Assembly: GCA_013339895.1 (NCBI GenBank) | Contig: JABACO010000005.1 | Location: 4,936,013-5,000,012, forward strand | Direction: 5' to 3' | Source of the DNA: Ephydatia muelleri | Lineage: Eukaryota > Porifera > Demospongiae > Spongillida > Spongillidae | DNA: 64,000 bases | In this document: positions 46,510-57,678 of the stretch, piece by piece | Layout of the letters: the number at the start of each line of letters is the position of its first letter | Position numbering within the stretch: position 1 is the first letter of the stretch | The notes under the pieces: generated by a model | What the model was told of the DNA's origin: nothing | The model's input: only the letters and a program-made list of their open reading frames with translations | Databases searched by the model: none | Program-made: the position numbers and the translations under genes

Positions 46510-48335
46510 GTTGTATGTACTCACATTGGTCTGAGGCCTCACCACAGTGGGTCTTCTTAGGGTGATGTGATTCGGAAGGGTGTGGCTATCTTCGGTGAGT
46601 AATTTGTCTCTAGATCTAATAATGGTATACACACGGAAATGTGTATCACTCAGCACATTCATAGATGTCTAAATAATCTATGGTACATTTCACTGTATGT
46701 GACGCAAGGTTTGTCCAGTAAGCTTCACATTGGTATGAGACATCACCCCAATGGTCTTCTGAGGGTCACGTGATTCTGAAGGGTGTGGCTATCTCAGGTG
46801 AGTTGTTTTTTACTAATAATAGTATACATACTGACGTGAGTATCACTACATTTCATTGTATGTGACACAAGGTTTGTCCAGTAAGCTTCACATTGGTATG
46901 AGACATCACCTCAATGGTCTTCTGAGGGTCACGTGATTCTGAAGGGTGTGGCTATCAGGTGAGTCGTTTGTTACTAATAATAGTATACATACTGACGTGA
47001 GTATCACTACATTTCATTGTATGTGACACAAGGTTTGTCCAGTAAGCTTCACATTTGTATGAGACATCGCCCCAATGGTCTTCTGAGGGTCACGTGATTC
47101 TGAAGGGTGTGGCTATCAGGTTAGTCATTTGTCACTAATAATGATATACATACTGACGTATCATTGTATGTGGCACAAGGTTTGTCCAGTACGCTTCACA
47201 TTGGTATGAGACATCACCCCAATGGTCTTCTGAGGGTCACGTGATTCTGTAGGGTGTGGCTATCAGGTGAGTCGTTTGTTACTAATAATAGTATACATAC
47301 TGACGTGAGTATCACTACATTTCATTGTATGTGACACAAGGTTTGTCCAGTAAGCTTCACATTTGTATGAGACATCGCCCCAATGGTCTTCTGAGGGTCA
47401 CGTGATTCTGAAGGGTGTGGCTATCAGGTTAGTCATTTGTCACTAATAATGATATACATACTGACGTATCATTGTATGTGGCACAAGGTTTGTCCAGTAC
47501 GCTTCACATTGGTATGAGACATCACCCCAATGGTCTTCTGAGGGTCACGTGATTCTGTAGGGTGTGGCTATCAGGTGAGTCGTTTGTTACTAATAATAGT
47601 ATACATACTGACGTGAGTATCACTACATTTCACTGTATGTGACACAAGGTTTGTCCAGTAAGCTTCACATTGGTATGAGACATCACCCCAATGGTCTTCT
47701 GAGGGTCACGTGATTCTGAAGGGTGTGGCTATCAGGTGAGTCGTTTGGCACTAATAATGATATACATACTGACGTTAGTATCACTACATTTCATTGTATG
47801 TGACACAAGGTTTGTCCAGTAAGCTTCACTATAGTATGAGACATCGCCCCAATGGTCTTCTGAGGGTCACGTGATTCTGAAGGGTGTGGCTATCAGGTGA
47901 GTCGTTTGTCACTAATAATGATATACATACTGACGTGAGTATCACTACATTTCATTGTATGTGACACAAGGTTTGTCCAGTAAGCTTCACATTGGTATGA
48001 GACATCACCCCAATGGTCTTATGAGGGTCACGTGATTCTGAAGGGTGTGGCTATCAGGTGAGTCATTTGTCACTAATAATGATATACATACTGACGTATC
48101 ATTGTATGTGACACAAGGTTTGTCCAGTACGCTTCACATTGGTATGAGACATCACCCCAATGGTCTTCTGAGGGTCACGTGATTCTGAAGGGTGTGGCTA
48201 TCAGGTGAATCGTTTGTCACTAATAATGATATACATACTGACGTGAGTATCACTACATTTCATTGTATGTGACGCAAGGTTTGTCCAGTAAGGTTCACAT
48301 TAGTATGAGACATCACCCCACTGGTCTTCTAGTGA
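46510..48335 (+). repeat. Satellite, 161-bp unit (147-bp variant), CACGTG in most units
   Basis: GGTTTGTCCAGTA recurs at 46,708; 46,871; 47,032; 47,179; 47,340; 47,487; 47,648; 47,809; 47,970; 48,117 and 48,278. Spacing is 161 or 147 bp, the shorter units lacking 14 bp (GTGAGTATCACTAC region). The pair 47,032-47,339 is repeated at 47,340-47,647, a 308-bp higher-order unit. Ten units carry GGGTCACGTGATTCTG. There is no open frame of note. Confidence 0.95.
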
Positions 48336-48764
48336 CCTATGCAGCACTCACTGGAAATGCATCAAGAATCTTTTCACCTATCAGAGTCATGTTAATGAAT
48401 AGTTTTTCATATTGTTGACTTGGTTCTGAGTACAGTGCTACGCAAGTATATAACCACACACAATTACACACAAAGTTCATCCACCTGCTGCACAAGGTGT
48501 AAGAACGACTCAGAATGGTATGAGCATTCGCTGAGGCACCAAAGCGGTCAGTCAATGCCTTGGTTATTTTTTATGAAGAAATGCATTTTTATATATTTCT
48601 TGGACGATGGTTTATGCTTCAGCTTGCCCTGGAGACTATATTATATGTTCTGCTGCGTGATGTTACTTATTATATGCATCGTATAAAGAGGCGGGGCACG
48701 CAAACAATCTATCGCTAGTCTGTCTAGAATGTACCTCGTTCTCTCGGTGTCTTCTTTGGTGCCA
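48336..48764. other. Stretch without a recognised gene
   Basis: Short open frames only (about 70-90 codons on both strands), with no recognised motif. Confidence 0.5.
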
Positions 48765-48897
48765 TCCATAAATTACGTCACTTCGAAGGGTCCCCAGCAT
48801 GCAGGGTGGTAGCAGCCAGTGTGACGATGTATACATGAAGCATACATCAGTATAAGAGCCATTAAGAGGGGTCCATATAGGTGACGTAATTTATGAA
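48765..48897 (+). mobile_element. Short MITE, about 131 bp
   Basis: CATAAATTACGTCAC at 48,767-48,781 is repeated inverted as GTGACGTAATTTATG at 48,881-48,895. The inside has no coding capacity. Small size plus TIRs fits a MITE; I could not settle the superfamily or the target duplication. Confidence 0.7.
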
Positions 48898-49330
48898 CGG
48901 CTGCTTGTCATATCATTTATACAAAGGCTCAGGATTCCAACTCCAACCTCCCATTATGGAAATGTCTTTCAGAATGCCTCACGCTCTCAGCAGGCGAGGT
49001 CTGCAATCGCCATGTCATTAGTAAAACATCATGACGACGCATGCGGTATGCAGCCACGTGAATCACGTGATGATTATTTTCGTCTCGCGTCGGTAAGTAT
49101 GGCTCCACAGAATGTTTTTTTTGATAGGATGTATGACCGCTGTGGAACACTACATCTTCCACTGTAAGTCAGAGAGGTGCCATTTTATTCCAAAATCGTC
49201 AAACGAAAGCCAGGTGAGTTACCTTTAGCCTACGCTCGTTTTGAATTGAAAGCTTTGATTGTCAGGAAATTGTGTATTGGGATAACGTTCTGCGAAGCAC
49301 TTCAGGCAGGTTGTTGGTTAGAAAGAACGG

Positions 49331-49505
49331 CCGGTGTCATAGGGTATACGGTCCGGCCCAATTTTCGGTCCGGCGGACCGTATTCCCTTAGGGAATACGG
49401 TCCCCCCCGGACCCAACTCCCTAGGGAATACGGTCCGTCTAAAATATTGTACATCCAGGGAATACAGTCCGGGGGAGGAGGCGGACTCAATTCCCTGATA
49501 GAATG
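49331..49505 (-). repeat. Repeat 'P', truncated copy
   Basis: Starts with CCGGTGTCATAGGGTATACG and keeps the same palindromic GGGAATACGGTCC series as 323-500, then stops at the GACTCAATTCCCT block. Confidence 0.85.
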
Positions 49506-49544
49506 GAGATTTGATTTTGACGACCCAGTTTATAGCGTGTATAA

Positions 49545-50010
49545 TTAAAAAGAGAAATCGATTCTCACCGAAATCGACATGCACAGGACAGAAGTTCTAA
49601 CTGATAATGAACGTGTATTAAAAGGAGAAATCGATTCTCATCGAAATCGCAACCGTTATGAAAACAATTTAAAACCAAGACAGAAGTTCTTTCACGACAT
49701 TATGTAATTTATAGCTAATTTATAAACACAAGACAGAATTTATATAATGAAAGCAAGACAGAAGTTATATAATGAAACCAAGATAGAAGTTCTTTCACGA
49801 CATCAGATGTTTAATTTAATGAATAGCTGATTGTTCGTACGATGTTTATGGACTGTGGTTCATCCAGACAGAATTTATATAATGAAAGCAATTTAAACTC
49901 AAGACAGAAGTTATATAATGAAACCAAGATAGAAGTTCTTTCACGACATCAGATGTTTAATGTAATGAATAGCTGATTGTTCGTACGATGTTTCTGGACT
50001 GTGTTCATCC
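49545..50010 (+). repeat. Local tandem duplications (about 130-140 bp)
   Basis: GACAGAATTTATATAATGAA occurs at about 49,731 and 49,868, followed in both by a shared block ending GTTCGTACGATGTTT. A GAGAAATCGATTCTC motif pair also occurs at about 49,553 and 49,625. Confidence 0.8.
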
Positions 50011-51589
50011 TTTGCAGGAGCGTGATCATTAGCTACAATGTAAAGAATAGCTAGATTCCTATTTGTCACCTCAAATGATTTTGACATCCTTTACCTCAGG
50101 GTAGAGGACATCCCAAGCAAGGGTATTTGCTTGAGGGCCCTTAAAACCTTCATCTATTGCAATCCCGAACAAGAAGTGTTGGACTGCCTCTACGTGTGCG
50201 ATAAAAAAACATAAGAATTTTTACAGGGCTCAGTCTCAGACGTTCATAACATAACCTATATCTCAGTCTTAGTACATGTAAGTGACGCGCATGCACGTAA
50301 TTTATTATGATATGTTTAATCTGCCTTTTGCAAACCATGCACCATGTATATTGACAGAACTGTACCACAGATTTAGCTCAGCAATGTGTATAATTCATAA
50401 TATTTTTAATTGGTGCATGATGTAGGATTTGTAGGCACCAATTTACTAAAAGTATGTAAATAAGGGATTTCGTATATTCTCGCAATTATCAAATATTATT
50501 TGACACATGCTGTGCTTAATTGGTGCCTACAATTCATACATAACCAATTTTATACATTTCATTTCTCTCATAGCTTGTCTGTGAGTGCATTTTTATATGT
50601 GTATCAGTACATGAGTGCTAGCCATGCAGCAATTACGATGGTTCATGTCGAAAGCTTTCATAGAACATATACTGACATGTGTGTACACTGGAACACATGG
50701 TTGGGATTTCATTTTTCATTTTGTAACCAAACACTATAGCTAGATGAGCCAACATCGCTTGCGCGTCCTAATACCAGTTCAGATACTACGACTAGATCTC
50801 CCCTATCACTGTAGTGTCTGCTAGTATCGGTCAGGTAGGATCTTGATGCAACTGAGTCATACTGTTGGGGTGGATCACTGAACCCCAATCTTTCCTTCTA
50901 CTGTCCCCTGTATAGATTCCTGAATCATGGGCGGGATAAACTGTATGGTGTGGTGCAAGGTGCTAATTAAGACTTGTTATTCGTGTACTTTATATTTATA
51001 AGTGGTACAGAAGCCGTACTATGGTATGGGCATAAACATTATTGAGCAATTCTATACATAGTGTTTACACCCTCTGGAGGCATGGAAAGAGAAGCGAGTA
51101 AGTTCTATACTGGCGCCGCGTGAGGATTGATATCGACGATTCGTAGCTGTATTTAATTATCACAGGTACAGGTAAGATTAAAATACTATTTGCAGTTAAT
51201 CGTTTCATGACCGTTACCCCGGTAGCGCTCTACTCAGTTTGGTCTATTAAACGCTCTTTCCTTACTTCGCAATCAATGAACAGACTACGGTGAACTGACG
51301 AGTGTGTTGGTCACTTAGATTTAGCGATAACATGAATTGCTGTGTTTTCTGGCAGTCTAAGTTTCTACTCGGCTCTAAACTAGTTGCGTCAGGTCATGTT
51401 GCAAACCCGTATACCAAGATTTATGTTCATCTGGTCCCATGGGTACTAGTAATAGGGGGAGGATGTAAAACTGTTCTTTCAGTGTGTTTCAAAGGTGATG
51501 CTGCTTACTGATGCACAACTAACGGAGGAAGACTGGTGACAATGTGTTTCTATTGGAGAGAATCTGTGTGTTAATTAAAGGTCAATGTA
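50011..51589. other. Stretch without a recognised gene
   Basis: AT-rich, with scattered short open frames. AATTGGTGC(C/A) words surround 50,410-50,530 as a weak inverted pair (GGATTTGTAGGCACCAATTT and AATTGGTGCCTACAATTC). Nothing codes convincingly. Confidence 0.5.
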
Positions 51590-51860
51590 CATGTATCATG
51601 TGTGTTTGCACTTACTCTCAGATGATATCTATGTATTGCATTCTTATAGGGTGTAGATGCACACCTCTCCAAGGTGATTGGAGACCATGCATGTATTCTC
51701 ATAGGTCAGTGTGCTTGCACTTACCCTCAGATGACATACACCTGTATGTATATGCACCTCTAAGACAAGGTTTGGCGACTGTGTGTTTCTACTGAAGGGA
51801 TTCAATTTATTTAAGGTCAGTGTGTTTGCACTTACATGTACCCTCAGATGACGAAATGTA
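51590..51860 (+). repeat. Diverged units of the 136-bp satellite
   Basis: TGTATTGCATTCTTATAG, CACCTCTCCAAGGTGATTGG and CTTACCCTCAGATGA blocks match the 1.3-3.1 kb array at reduced identity, in about three broken units. Confidence 0.7.
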
Positions 51861-52659
51861 GGCACGTCTTTTTACCGCAAAAAGACATGCACACAAAGAC
51901 AAGCCAGACAGTCTAAAGACATGTGAGGATATAACAAAGAGATGCTGTCCCTACAAGATATGTGATTTTTCGTTAAAACCTACACAAAGACATCCAGCCC
52001 ATACAACACCACTAAAACAGTAAGTTATTCCTAATCCTTAACTTCCATGAGCATGGCTTTTATCATATGCAGCAACAAGTAGCTATCTTGCTAATGCTAT
52101 GTGTCTAATACACAGTGACACTCAAGACTAAAAAGACACAGGGCACACAAGCAATTTTAACGGATGCCGCCAAGCTTATATTTGTCTGTGAAATTCACTT
52201 TTTGGCTGATTATACAGGTACGAAATTGAGTACACTCAATATATCAGCATGTCTCTTATGTTCATTTGACTAGTATCCCCCACTCATTCCTCTCTCATCC
52301 CATTTCTTTTTCTCCTCACACAGGACCTGGTGTATAGAGGAAGTATGCAGTCACACTTAGAGTGTGCCAGGTCGATTTAACCGCTAATTAAGTACCAAGT
52401 TGTTGAGGGCCTATGCAGCTTAAAGCTATGTGTCCCTGTATCTCTTCTCACTTTTTTTCTAATCTCCCTTCCTTTTCCTACCTCCTCCCCCTCTGCAGAA
52501 AATCTCTGGGCACACGAGCAGCGTTATTTGTCTGCGAAATTCACTTTTTATCATGTACTTGATTGAAAAACACTTATGCATCATTCTCTAAACAATAATG
52601 GCTGAAGTGTACTAGTTTTATTTTCTTTTTTACAGGTACGAAATTGAGATTTATCCAGT

Positions 52660-53252
52660 ACCCTCATCTCTCTTATGTTCAGTTAACTATATATATTTTT
52701 ATTTCTTTAATCTTTATGTCTATTTTGTTTGCACTACGATTTGATAATTTAAACAGTGTTAATTGTGCTGCATGTATAGTTGCCGACCTGCACGCGATCC
52801 TTTTCGAACCAAATGGAAACATATATAAATAGTAACAAGACAGACCGAAGAAAAAGGTTAATCAGTTGTTACAGAAGCTGCATACATGTATATAGTTGGC
52901 GACCTGTGATCATTGTGGCTTTTGATTTTCGAACCAAATGTGCTGTTACAGACCGAATTGAAACTGCATACATAGTTGACGACCCACAGCTTTTGCTTTT
53001 CGAACCAAACGTTACGTGCATGCAAGGTTGGAAATACATGCATATATTTCAAACCAGGGAATACGGTCCGGGGGGGGACTCAATTCCCTAGGGAATTGAG
53101 TCCGGTTAATTGGTTTTGTACAACCAGGGAACTCGGTCCGGGGGACCGTATTCCCTAGGGAGTTGGGTCCGGGGGGGACCGTATTCCCTAAGGGAATACG
53201 GTCCGCCGGACCGAAAATTGGGCCGGACCGTATACCCTATGACACCGGCTAC
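52660..53252 (+). repeat. Repeat 'P', full copy (inverted relative to copy 1)
   Basis: Nearly identical to the reverse complement of 323-893, from TATGTTCAGTTAACTATAT to CCCTATGACACCGG. High identity over more than 500 bp implies recent activity or gene conversion. Confidence 0.85.
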
Positions 53253-54428
53253 GCTACACAGCGAGGTAAGCTGTCAATTACGTGTTTTTGTGTGGCACTT
53301 TGTTTGCTTCCAAGGCGTAACGTCGGGAACATAATAATGGTGTTCTCTACTGCATTATGGCAGAAATGTTGGATTCCTTGATCTACCTGAAACATCCTGG
53401 CTGAACAAGAGCGCTAAAACGTACGTGATGTAACAGCACCTCGTTATTGTTACCCTTTTCCTTTCGCTTAAATGGCGGTGTATTCTACGTGCATTCGGGT
53501 TGACAGCAGTGAACTATTCTAAAGAAAGACCTGTGTTGTGGAAGTCAGATGTTACAACGTCACCATCAACTGCTGGGAGGTAAGGCCATTTTTTGGTAAA
53601 AGTGTTGTTTCAGTGATGCTTTCTTTTCTACGAACAGGTTTGTTCTCCTATCAACTTTCTATGTTTCATATTTGTAAACTTGAAACATTAAATTTTTTTA
53701 CTATGTGATCAATAACCTGAGAAATAATGATAGTATTAACTAGTATATTTAACTTTCCTTACGTCATACGATAGTTCTATATTGCGCGTACACGGTAGGT
53801 TCCTCGGTCACGTACAAAATTGCACGTTCGCGCGCGACGTTGCTCTCGAATTATCCCGTGCGCATACGAATAATCCTCCGGGACCGAGAAATCATTCGTA
53901 TGAAATCGGTCCACTCACGATTTCGAGAGCACATGGCGCACAAAATTCGGAAGCACGCTCTTCCGGGTGATATTGCGTGCTGTCACGGGCCCGGAATCAA
54001 AGCCCTGAATTGCTGTGTCTTGAAAGTTAGTTAACGGAAGTTTAATACCTTATAAACTTTGCTCATGTGCAAAATTTCATTTATATAAGCACTTTAACTT
54101 CAAACAACTTCATGTATAAGTAATAGATTAATAAGCGGGGTGCATTCTAGGGTAGTTTACAAGTTCAGCTACACAATGACATAGCACAATGCCAAGTTGC
54201 ACACCGACCTATTTCCGCCTCGAGCGATTTTCCCTTGCCAAACATGGCTGTGTTCAAACTTCGGAATAGCTTTATCGCAACGTCCAGTAAAATCTTGGAG
54301 TGGATATTGAGAATCTTCAGTTCGTGCTCTTTCTTTACATATATGATTTAGATGCTTTCATTATAGTAATCTGAAAGAAAAATAACCAAGCGTAACATGC
54401 ATTTTCAAGCTAATTTTAATTACGTAAC
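53253..54428. other. Stretch without a recognised gene
   Basis: A short GC-richer part at 53,770-54,030 keeps two 60-codon frames open, but neither shows a motif I know. Confidence 0.4.
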
Positions 54429-54451
54429 GGGGGGGGGGGGGGGGGGGGGGG
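54429..54451. repeat. Poly-G tract, 23 G
   Basis: An unbroken G-run; its true length is likely uncertain in any assembly. Confidence 0.95.
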
Positions 54452-55033
54452 TCACGACCTTAATTGCGTTGAGTTGGCATGGAAAGGTATACGGGAATAT
54501 TCGGTGATTCGCAAACCGCGAGTGACTTTTGACCGCTCATTTCTGGATATGCCCAGAACAACTCTTCTAGAAAGGATTTTCCTAGCTACTGACCTCACTA
54601 GAGAGAGATTGAGCCGACCATGGATCTTTGGGCTGCACTGGCTGATTGAAAGAAGAGATGCCAGACACGAGAAGGTGTTTTGGGCCTCTTTATCCCAATT
54701 GCCGTACGTTTCAACAGCAAGGGGAATACAGACCCACCCCAACTCCTGACACTTTGGGTCATTGGAAGAGTGCTTCCAACACTCTGCTGTATAAGCTGCA
54801 ACTCCTGCTGATTTAAAAGAATCACCCAAAGTGGCAGGAGCCACAAGCACATCTGCTGACTCCCAAAAGGCCTCGGCCAGCCTCAACACGTACAGACATG
54901 AACACGATGACATGCAAACCCTAGATCTGTAAAAATGATTCGCAGGTGATTGTGTCTGATTACCACACGACCACCATGTCTGCATGACACTGCGTGATGT
55001 CCTAGAGAATCCAAAGTGATGTCTGGGTAGCAC
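54452..55033 (-). pseudogene. C-terminal tail of a LINE-like reverse transcriptase ORF
   Basis: The minus-strand frame contains CQELGWVCIPLAVETYGNWD followed by KEAQNTFSCLASLLSIS and GRLNLSLVRSVARKILSR. This is the conserved tail found at the end of many CR1/RTE-type reverse transcriptase proteins in invertebrates (a GW.F.PL.V...G.W pattern, then a R.....L.R.NA..IL.R block). The reverse transcriptase core is missing, so only the 3' part survives, as expected for a 5'-truncated non-LTR insertion. It is flanked on its 3' side by the poly-G tract. The family assignment is from memory of the pattern. Confidence 0.55.
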
Positions 55034-55694
55034 ACATCAAGAAGAACTTTAAATTATAGTATATTGCATTTATAGTGAGTTGGCAATTATTGCGGTACAA
55101 ACAACACAATCTAGTAGGTCTACATGATCACTGCACGTAACCGGTAAGCCTTCATAAGCACAGCGAGATTACATGCATGTATACGGTAATAATTGCTTGC
55201 ACGTTGAAACAGCAACGCGTAGGCGCACAAATACACCGCACTAGACAAGTCTATAGAAATCCACACCAACGCACGGGCCACTGCCAGCCTATGTTAGACT
55301 TGTTTACTGGTAAGTTGTGTGCGCGCATATACCATTAAGATAACTTTTGGCTTTAAAGTGCAATCCAACTACGAAGTCACAACTGCCATATCATCTCGCA
55401 AACCACGCCCTCAATCCGTCGAGAAGTAATTACAAACAAGGGGGAACTATCATACACTGGGGTGTAATGCGGTAACTCAGTGTTATGACAACACCCCTTA
55501 ACTTTAAAATGACCTAACACCCCACTATTGGTGGAGCATGCTGCTAACACCCCAGCATAGTCTGCCAACACCCATATATGTCATGCAGCTGAACACCCTT
55601 GTGTGTTGCCATAACACTTCCTTGACTGTAACACCCCTCAAACCTAACACCTAGCTCTCCGGCCTTTTTTTTTTTTAACAGTGCACGGGGTAAA
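55034..55694. other. Stretch with degenerate AACACCC repeats
   Basis: TAACACC(C) words recur irregularly from 55,480 to 55,650. No gene is seen. Confidence 0.5.
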
Positions 55695-55698
55695 ACAC

Positions 55699-55888
55699 TG
55701 TAGCATGACAGTATACGGACACATTGTGTAGCATGACAGTATACGGACACATAGTAATCTAGTGCATGCTTGTAAAGGTGTTAAATAGATGCACGCGCGA
55801 TGGGTGCATATATGTTGAGTTACTGTGTGTTGAAGTGAGTTGTTGTTCACTGTTGTTGTGCAACTATAATCAAGTTGACTCTGTTACA
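55699..55888 (+). repeat. 5' LTR (190 bp)
   Basis: Begins TGTAGCATGACAG and ends TGTTACA. The first 54 bp are a direct double of a unit of about 28 bp (TGTAGCATGACAGTATACGG). A CATATATG element at about 55,807-55,814 may serve as the promoter. Confidence 0.93.
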
Positions 55889-55889
55889 A

Positions 55890-55908
55890 GTGGCGTAGTC
55901 GGCAGGAT
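55890..55908 (+). promoter_or_regulatory. Primer-binding site complementary to tRNA-Ser
   Basis: TGGCGTAGTCGGCAGGAT, one base after the LTR, is the complement of the 3' end of eukaryotic tRNA-Ser (ATCCTGCCGACTACG plus CCA) over at least 18 nt. The tRNA sequence is recalled, not searched. Confidence 0.8.
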
Positions 55909-55916
55909 CATCTCAA

Positions 55917-56750
55917 ATGGCATCGCGTCCTTTAGTGTTACCCGATAGTTTCTCTGGAGAAGGGAACTGGTCTCAGTGGATCTACCACTTCGAGAACGTA
56001 GCCGAGGTAAATGAGTGGGATGATGCGAAAAGGGTACTCTGGCTGAAGGTGCGCTTGACCGGGCGTGCGCAAATTGCGTATCAGCAGTTGTCCGACATAA
56101 CAAGGGCCAACTACGGTGATACGAAAAAGGCACTTAAGGAGCGTTTCGAACCCGCTAGTCAGACCGCACGATATCTAGCAGAGTTTGAAAATCGACGGAA
56201 GAAAAAGACCGAAGGCTGGGCGGATTTCGCGGAAGACTTGCGATCGTTAGTAGAGAAGGCGTACCCGGCTCTCCAGGAAGAAGCAAAGGCTCAGATTGCT
56301 CTTTCACACTACCTAAGACATTTGGATCAGCCGATGACTTCTTTCAGTGTGAAGCAAAGAACACCTAAGTCCTTGGATGAGGCAGTAAGCGCGACTCTGG
56401 AAATAGAATCGTATCAAATTGGACTGCCGAAGATTGAGTCCGGCGCTGTGGGCGTACCTCTTATGGACAGCAAAACACATCCTGAAGTGGAAGAGGCCGA
56501 GATCGGTACAGTGGCTTCGCGTTCGTCGTCGCAGTTGCAAGACGGTTTGGTCCATCAGTTGCTACAGCGTCTGGACAAAATTGAACACGAACTTCGAAGA
56601 CCCGAGCGGGAGCGTGATGAAAAGGCATCTGATGGGCAGCGAAGTCCTCGCTCCGTAACTTGCTGGAACTGTGGTCGACGGGGGCATGTGAGTCGGGAGT
56701 GTTACAAGAAGCAAAGGCATCAGGAAAACTCCAAACCCTCCGCGCAGTGA
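55917..56750 (+). CDS. Gag polyprotein (Ty3/gypsy)
   Basis: 277 residues. It starts at the first ATG after the primer-binding site. The N-terminal two-thirds has the retrotransposon capsid pattern (FSGEGNWSQWIYHFENVAEV, ALKERFEP, FENRRKKKTEGWADFAEDL, LDQPMTSFSV). A CCHC zinc knuckle follows at about residue 250 (CWNCGRRGHVSREC), which binds RNA. It ends in TGA at 56,748. The next frame (protease) is open across this stop in the +1 register, so Gag-Pol may be made by +1 frameshifting. The protein should assemble the cytoplasmic particle in which reverse transcription occurs. Confidence 0.93.
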   Translation: MASRPLVLPDSFSGEGNWSQWIYHFENVAEVNEWDDAKRVLWLKVRLTGRAQIAYQQLSDITRANYGDTKKALKERFEPASQTARYLAEFENRRKKKTEGWADFAEDLRSLVEKAYPALQEEAKAQIALSHYLRHLDQPMTSFSVKQRTPKSLDEAVSATLEIESYQIGLPKIESGAVGVPLMDSKTHPEVEEAEIGTVASRSSSQLQDGLVHQLLQRLDKIEHELRRPERERDEKASDGQRSPRSVTCWNCGRRGHVSRECYKKQRHQENSKPSAQ

Positions 56751-56751
56751 G

Positions 56752-57678
56752 CAACGCCCCGAGGGAAATGAAAACAAGGCTCAACTAATCGGTATTTCTA
56801 CTCTTTCACACACTTTCACAGTCACGGGGCAGCTAGGACAGGGGACAGCTTCGCTAATCGTGGACACTGGGGCTGGGATTACACTACTTCGACGGGACGT
56901 TTGGAAAGGAGACTTAAATGGAAAACTGCTTCCCTGGTATGGCTGCAAACTGGTAGGTGCCAACGGAGGCACACTAAATGTTGTTGGAATGGTCAGAGCG
57001 ATGCAACTTGGACTTGGGGGTAAAATGTTTGCAGTAGACACAGTGATTGTGGAGTCGTTAACAAGTGAAGGTATCTTAGGTCTTGACTTTCTAGAAAAAT
57101 ATGAGTGTATCATTGATGCAGCAAATGGAGTACTCACCTTGGGCGACAGTGGCTTACACATTCAACTCCAAAAAGCGACATGGAGCAAATCAACAGAGCC
57201 AGCGCTACCAGTACACGTTTGTCTCGATGACACCATAGTCATCCCACCACGAAGCGAAGTACTTACTTTTGCAACAACTTCTGCAGATGTACGAGGGACA
57301 TGGCTTGTAGATGAGCAGACCACCAAGAATAATGTTGCAGTACGTGTAGCAAGGGCCATTGTGCATCCTCAGGACAGCAAAGTTCCGGTTTGCCTCCTCA
57401 ACCCCAGGGATGTACCTGTTACAATCTTTGGATCAAGTTTAGTCACAGTGTTGGCCTTTTGCACATTGTCCACAGGAACATCGTTGCTGCGTAGCTCCTC
57501 TATTTCCCCAATTGTCATGCCCTTGTACAGAAAAGGCAGATGCTTCTCTCTCTGGCGGAAACAATTGGAGCACATGTCTCTAAAGAAGAACAAGTACAGT
57601 TTTCCAATCTTCTTCTGGAGTATGGTGACATATTCGCCTCAAGCAGCACTGATTTGGGTCGAACTGGTGCCTTGAAAC
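56752..57678 (+). CDS. Pol, protease part (+1 relative to gag)
   Basis: The frame is open from inside gag and has a classic aspartic protease active site, VDTGAG, at about 56,860, followed by ILGLDFLEKY, matching the second protease landmark. The protease runs to about residue 150. The frame then ends at 57,676-57,678 inside what should be the start of reverse transcriptase, while the RT frame begins after a TAG at about 57,493. An indel in the 180-bp overlap, rather than programmed shifting, is the simpler explanation. Confidence 0.85.

Noticed and set aside
46510..48335. CRISPR-like regular repeats
   Set aside because: Units are contiguous with no unique spacers, and the DNA is eukaryotic; it is a satellite.
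48929..49162. 77-codon minus-strand open frame
   Set aside because: No motif, no splice context, no second copy; not distinguishable from chance.
53782..54034. Two overlapping Arg/His-rich open frames
   Set aside because: The region is locally GC-rich, which lengthens random frames; no motif or splice signals support coding.
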